NCBI GenBank assembly: GCA_000799755.1
Contig: JUHI01000014.1
Coordinates: 1-64,000, forward strand
Direction of reading: 5' to 3'
Source: Martinezella tropici
Lineage (GTDB): Bacteria; Pseudomonadota; Alphaproteobacteria; Rhizobiales; Rhizobiaceae
Length of the DNA stretch: 64,000 nucleotides
In this document: positions 62,930-64,000 of the stretch, piece by piece
Numbering within the stretch: position 1 is the stretch's first letter
Layout of the letters: each line of letters opens with the position of its first letter
The notes under the pieces: model-generated
Told to the model about the DNA's origin: nothing
Databases searched by the model: none
Seen by the model: the letters and a program-made list of their open reading frames with translations, nothing else
Position numbers and translations under genes: made by a program

Positions 62930-63203
62930 ACGCTACGCGCCTGCCCGATATCGCAAGTTTGTCAACGGCATCTTTGCGATAGAATCGATCAGCCCCAAGT
63001 GCAATTCTGGTCAAGGCGTTGCGACACTTAACACTGCATGAACTCTAGCGAGCGACCTGCTTCTCTGCAGGCAAAGCTCCGCCACTACCGCGTCCTCGCG
63101 ACGACAATTTTCAGATGTGAGGGTCGGTAAGCTTTCATTCTCACCGCGAAGTCCGTCGCAAGTCACCCTGAGCAGAGCTATGCGGTATTTCAGTCTAACG
63201 AGA

Positions 63204-63893
63204 TCAGCCGAGGCTAATCTTCTGCCTCTGTATTTCGCATCCTGGCATCAGCAGCTTTAAGCCGTTCGCCAGCATGTCTCCGGCCTCGTCGAGCGCTTCC
63301 TCCGGCATGCTCCTCAAGCTCTCCAAAATGAACCACATGCGCCCCCCGTTAGGGCGGCCCAGCCTGGTCCGCGTACCTTGTCGCCAGTTCCAGCGCCGGC
63401 AAGTGACGCCGACATCATCTCGCCAGATGACCTCTCCCTTGGAGGGGGTCTCGATCACAGCTTCGCCGTTCATCACGGTGTCAAATGGCTCTGTTCCATC
63501 GGATACCGATAGCCTCGGCTTTCCGACATATGCATCGAAATTCTCGCCGCCCACCGGAATGGCAAACCGCAGGCTGATGGCATTGTAAAGGTCGACGAGC
63601 GGATTGATGGACGGAATTCGGCCGTCTCTCTCAACCCGCTTCCTCAACGCCTGAGCCGAGCACGGCGTTCGATTGGGCTTTGCACCAAATCTAGCGTAGA
63701 CTTCGTTCCAGCCGGACAGATGAGCTTCGCTCCAGGCGGGACCGCCTGCCTGCACGAGGTCGCAGGCCTCTTCCAGGAGGTTGGGCCCCATGCTGCCCTG
63801 ACCGGCGTTCGTTGCATCGACAAGTATGCTGATTGCCCGAAAGTCGGGAGCAATGTCTGCGATTTGCTTGTCGATGATCGGAAATTTCAACAT
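63204..63893 (-). CDS. B3/B4 domain protein (tRNA-synthetase editing-domain-like)
   Basis: A 229-residue stand-alone B3/B4 domain, the fold that forms the editing site in the phenylalanyl-tRNA synthetase beta subunit. Family-typical stretches are PNRTPCSAQALRKRVERDGRIPSINPLVDLYNAISLRF and a late EVIWRDDVGVTCRRWNWRQGTRTRL. Free-standing versions are thought to deacylate mischarged tRNA or bind other ligands; the function is unproven. It is divergent from a partial gene at the window end, with a palindrome between them. Confidence 0.85.
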   Translation of the reverse strand: MLKFPIIDKQIADIAPDFRAISILVDATNAGQGSMGPNLLEEACDLVQAGGPAWSEAHLSGWNEVYARFGAKPNRTPCSAQALRKRVERDGRIPSINPLVDLYNAISLRFAIPVGGENFDAYVGKPRLSVSDGTEPFDTVMNGEAVIETPSKGEVIWRDDVGVTCRRWNWRQGTRTRLGRPNGGRMWFILESLRSMPEEALDEAGDMLANGLKLLMPGCEIQRQKISLG

Positions 63894-63910
63894 GCCGTCT
63901 AGCTCTTATT

Positions 63911-63923
63911 GACCAATTTGGTC
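63911..63923. promoter_or_regulatory. candidate operator palindrome
   Basis: GACCAATTTGGTC is a perfect 6-1-6 palindrome in the 37-bp gap between the B3/B4 gene and the gene starting at 63931. Such short symmetric sites are typical of GntR-type or similar dimeric repressors. Confidence 0.5.
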
Positions 63924-63930
63924 TACAATA

Positions 63931-64000
63931 ATGACCATGGAAAAGAAAATCAATATATCGACCGAATCGGTAGCTGATATTGAACGCGTCAGCGTCACCG
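63931..64000 (+). CDS. 5' end of a gene cut by the window edge
   Basis: An ATG at 63931 (or 63937) opens a frame reading MTMEKKINIST up to the last base. Too little is visible to identify the product. Its position directly after a palindrome shared with the divergent B3/B4 gene suggests a regulator or a co-regulated enzyme. Confidence 0.4.
   Translation, partial: MTMEKKINISTESVADIERVSVT

Overview
The window looks like an accessory replicon or genomic island of a Rhizobiaceae bacterium (Rhizobium/Agrobacterium/Sinorhizobium type). I infer this from the high-GC coding style, the density of ABC uptake operons each paired with its own regulator and catabolic enzymes, the rhizobial-style fusion protein at the left end, an IS6-family relic and small repeated elements. 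No rRNA, tRNA, CRISPR array, replication origin or phage gene was recognised.

Left part (1-17.9 kb). An IS6 transposase relic is followed by an Lrp/AsnC regulator divergent from a 1015-residue three-domain protein (small-molecule kinase, M23 peptidase-like domain, class III PLP enzyme). Then come a polar amino-acid ABC operon (4541-7474), a convergent ureohydrolase, an NTF2-like protein with a TetR regulator, and a divergent polyamine-type ABC operon carrying an MBL-fold hydrolase and an aldehyde dehydrogenase (10046-16243). This part probably imports amino acids or polyamines and breaks down amino or guanidino compounds. It ends in a rearranged patch: a truncated ORF, an orphan but intact shikimate kinase gene, and the 3' half of an SsuC-type permease.

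Middle (18.5-41.8 kb). A GntR-led operon encodes a dipeptide-type importer with two paralogous binding proteins, plus a short-chain dehydrogenase, a NodB-fold deacetylase and a gamma-glutamyltransferase; this suggests uptake and cleavage of gamma-glutamyl or modified peptides. Two minus-strand operons follow. One holds another peptide-type importer, a luciferase-like monooxygenase and an alpha/beta hydrolase. The other holds an SsuD-like monooxygenase, an acyl-CoA-dehydrogenase-like flavoprotein, a ketopantoate-reductase-like protein, a TetR regulator and a DsbA-like isomerase. Both carry the same 42-bp element about 70 bp upstream of their first gene, so they probably share a regulator; the enzyme content suggests organosulfur scavenging.

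Right-centre (42.6-52.3 kb). A DeoR regulator heads an eight-gene minus-strand operon: phosphodiesterase, binding protein, metallophosphatase, two ATPases and two permeases. The logic (DeoR repressor, oligopeptide-type importer, phosphodiesterase, phosphatase) parallels the agrocinopine acc operon of Agrobacterium, but with different enzyme families. I regard it as the best candidate for an undescribed system. A matching motif lies upstream of the regulator and of a neighbouring GNAT acetyltransferase gene.

Right end (52.5-64 kb). Accessory, partly decayed DNA: a cysteine-cluster protein, a frameshifted GFA-family gene, a methyltransferase, an AraC regulator, an MBL-hydrolase relic, orphan lipoprotein and secreted proteins, a membrane SRPBCC protein, a LysR/haloacid-dehalogenase pair and a B3/B4-domain protein. 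Three copies of a 92-bp element with 12-bp terminal inverted repeats lie at 42.1, 58.5 and 60.2 kb.
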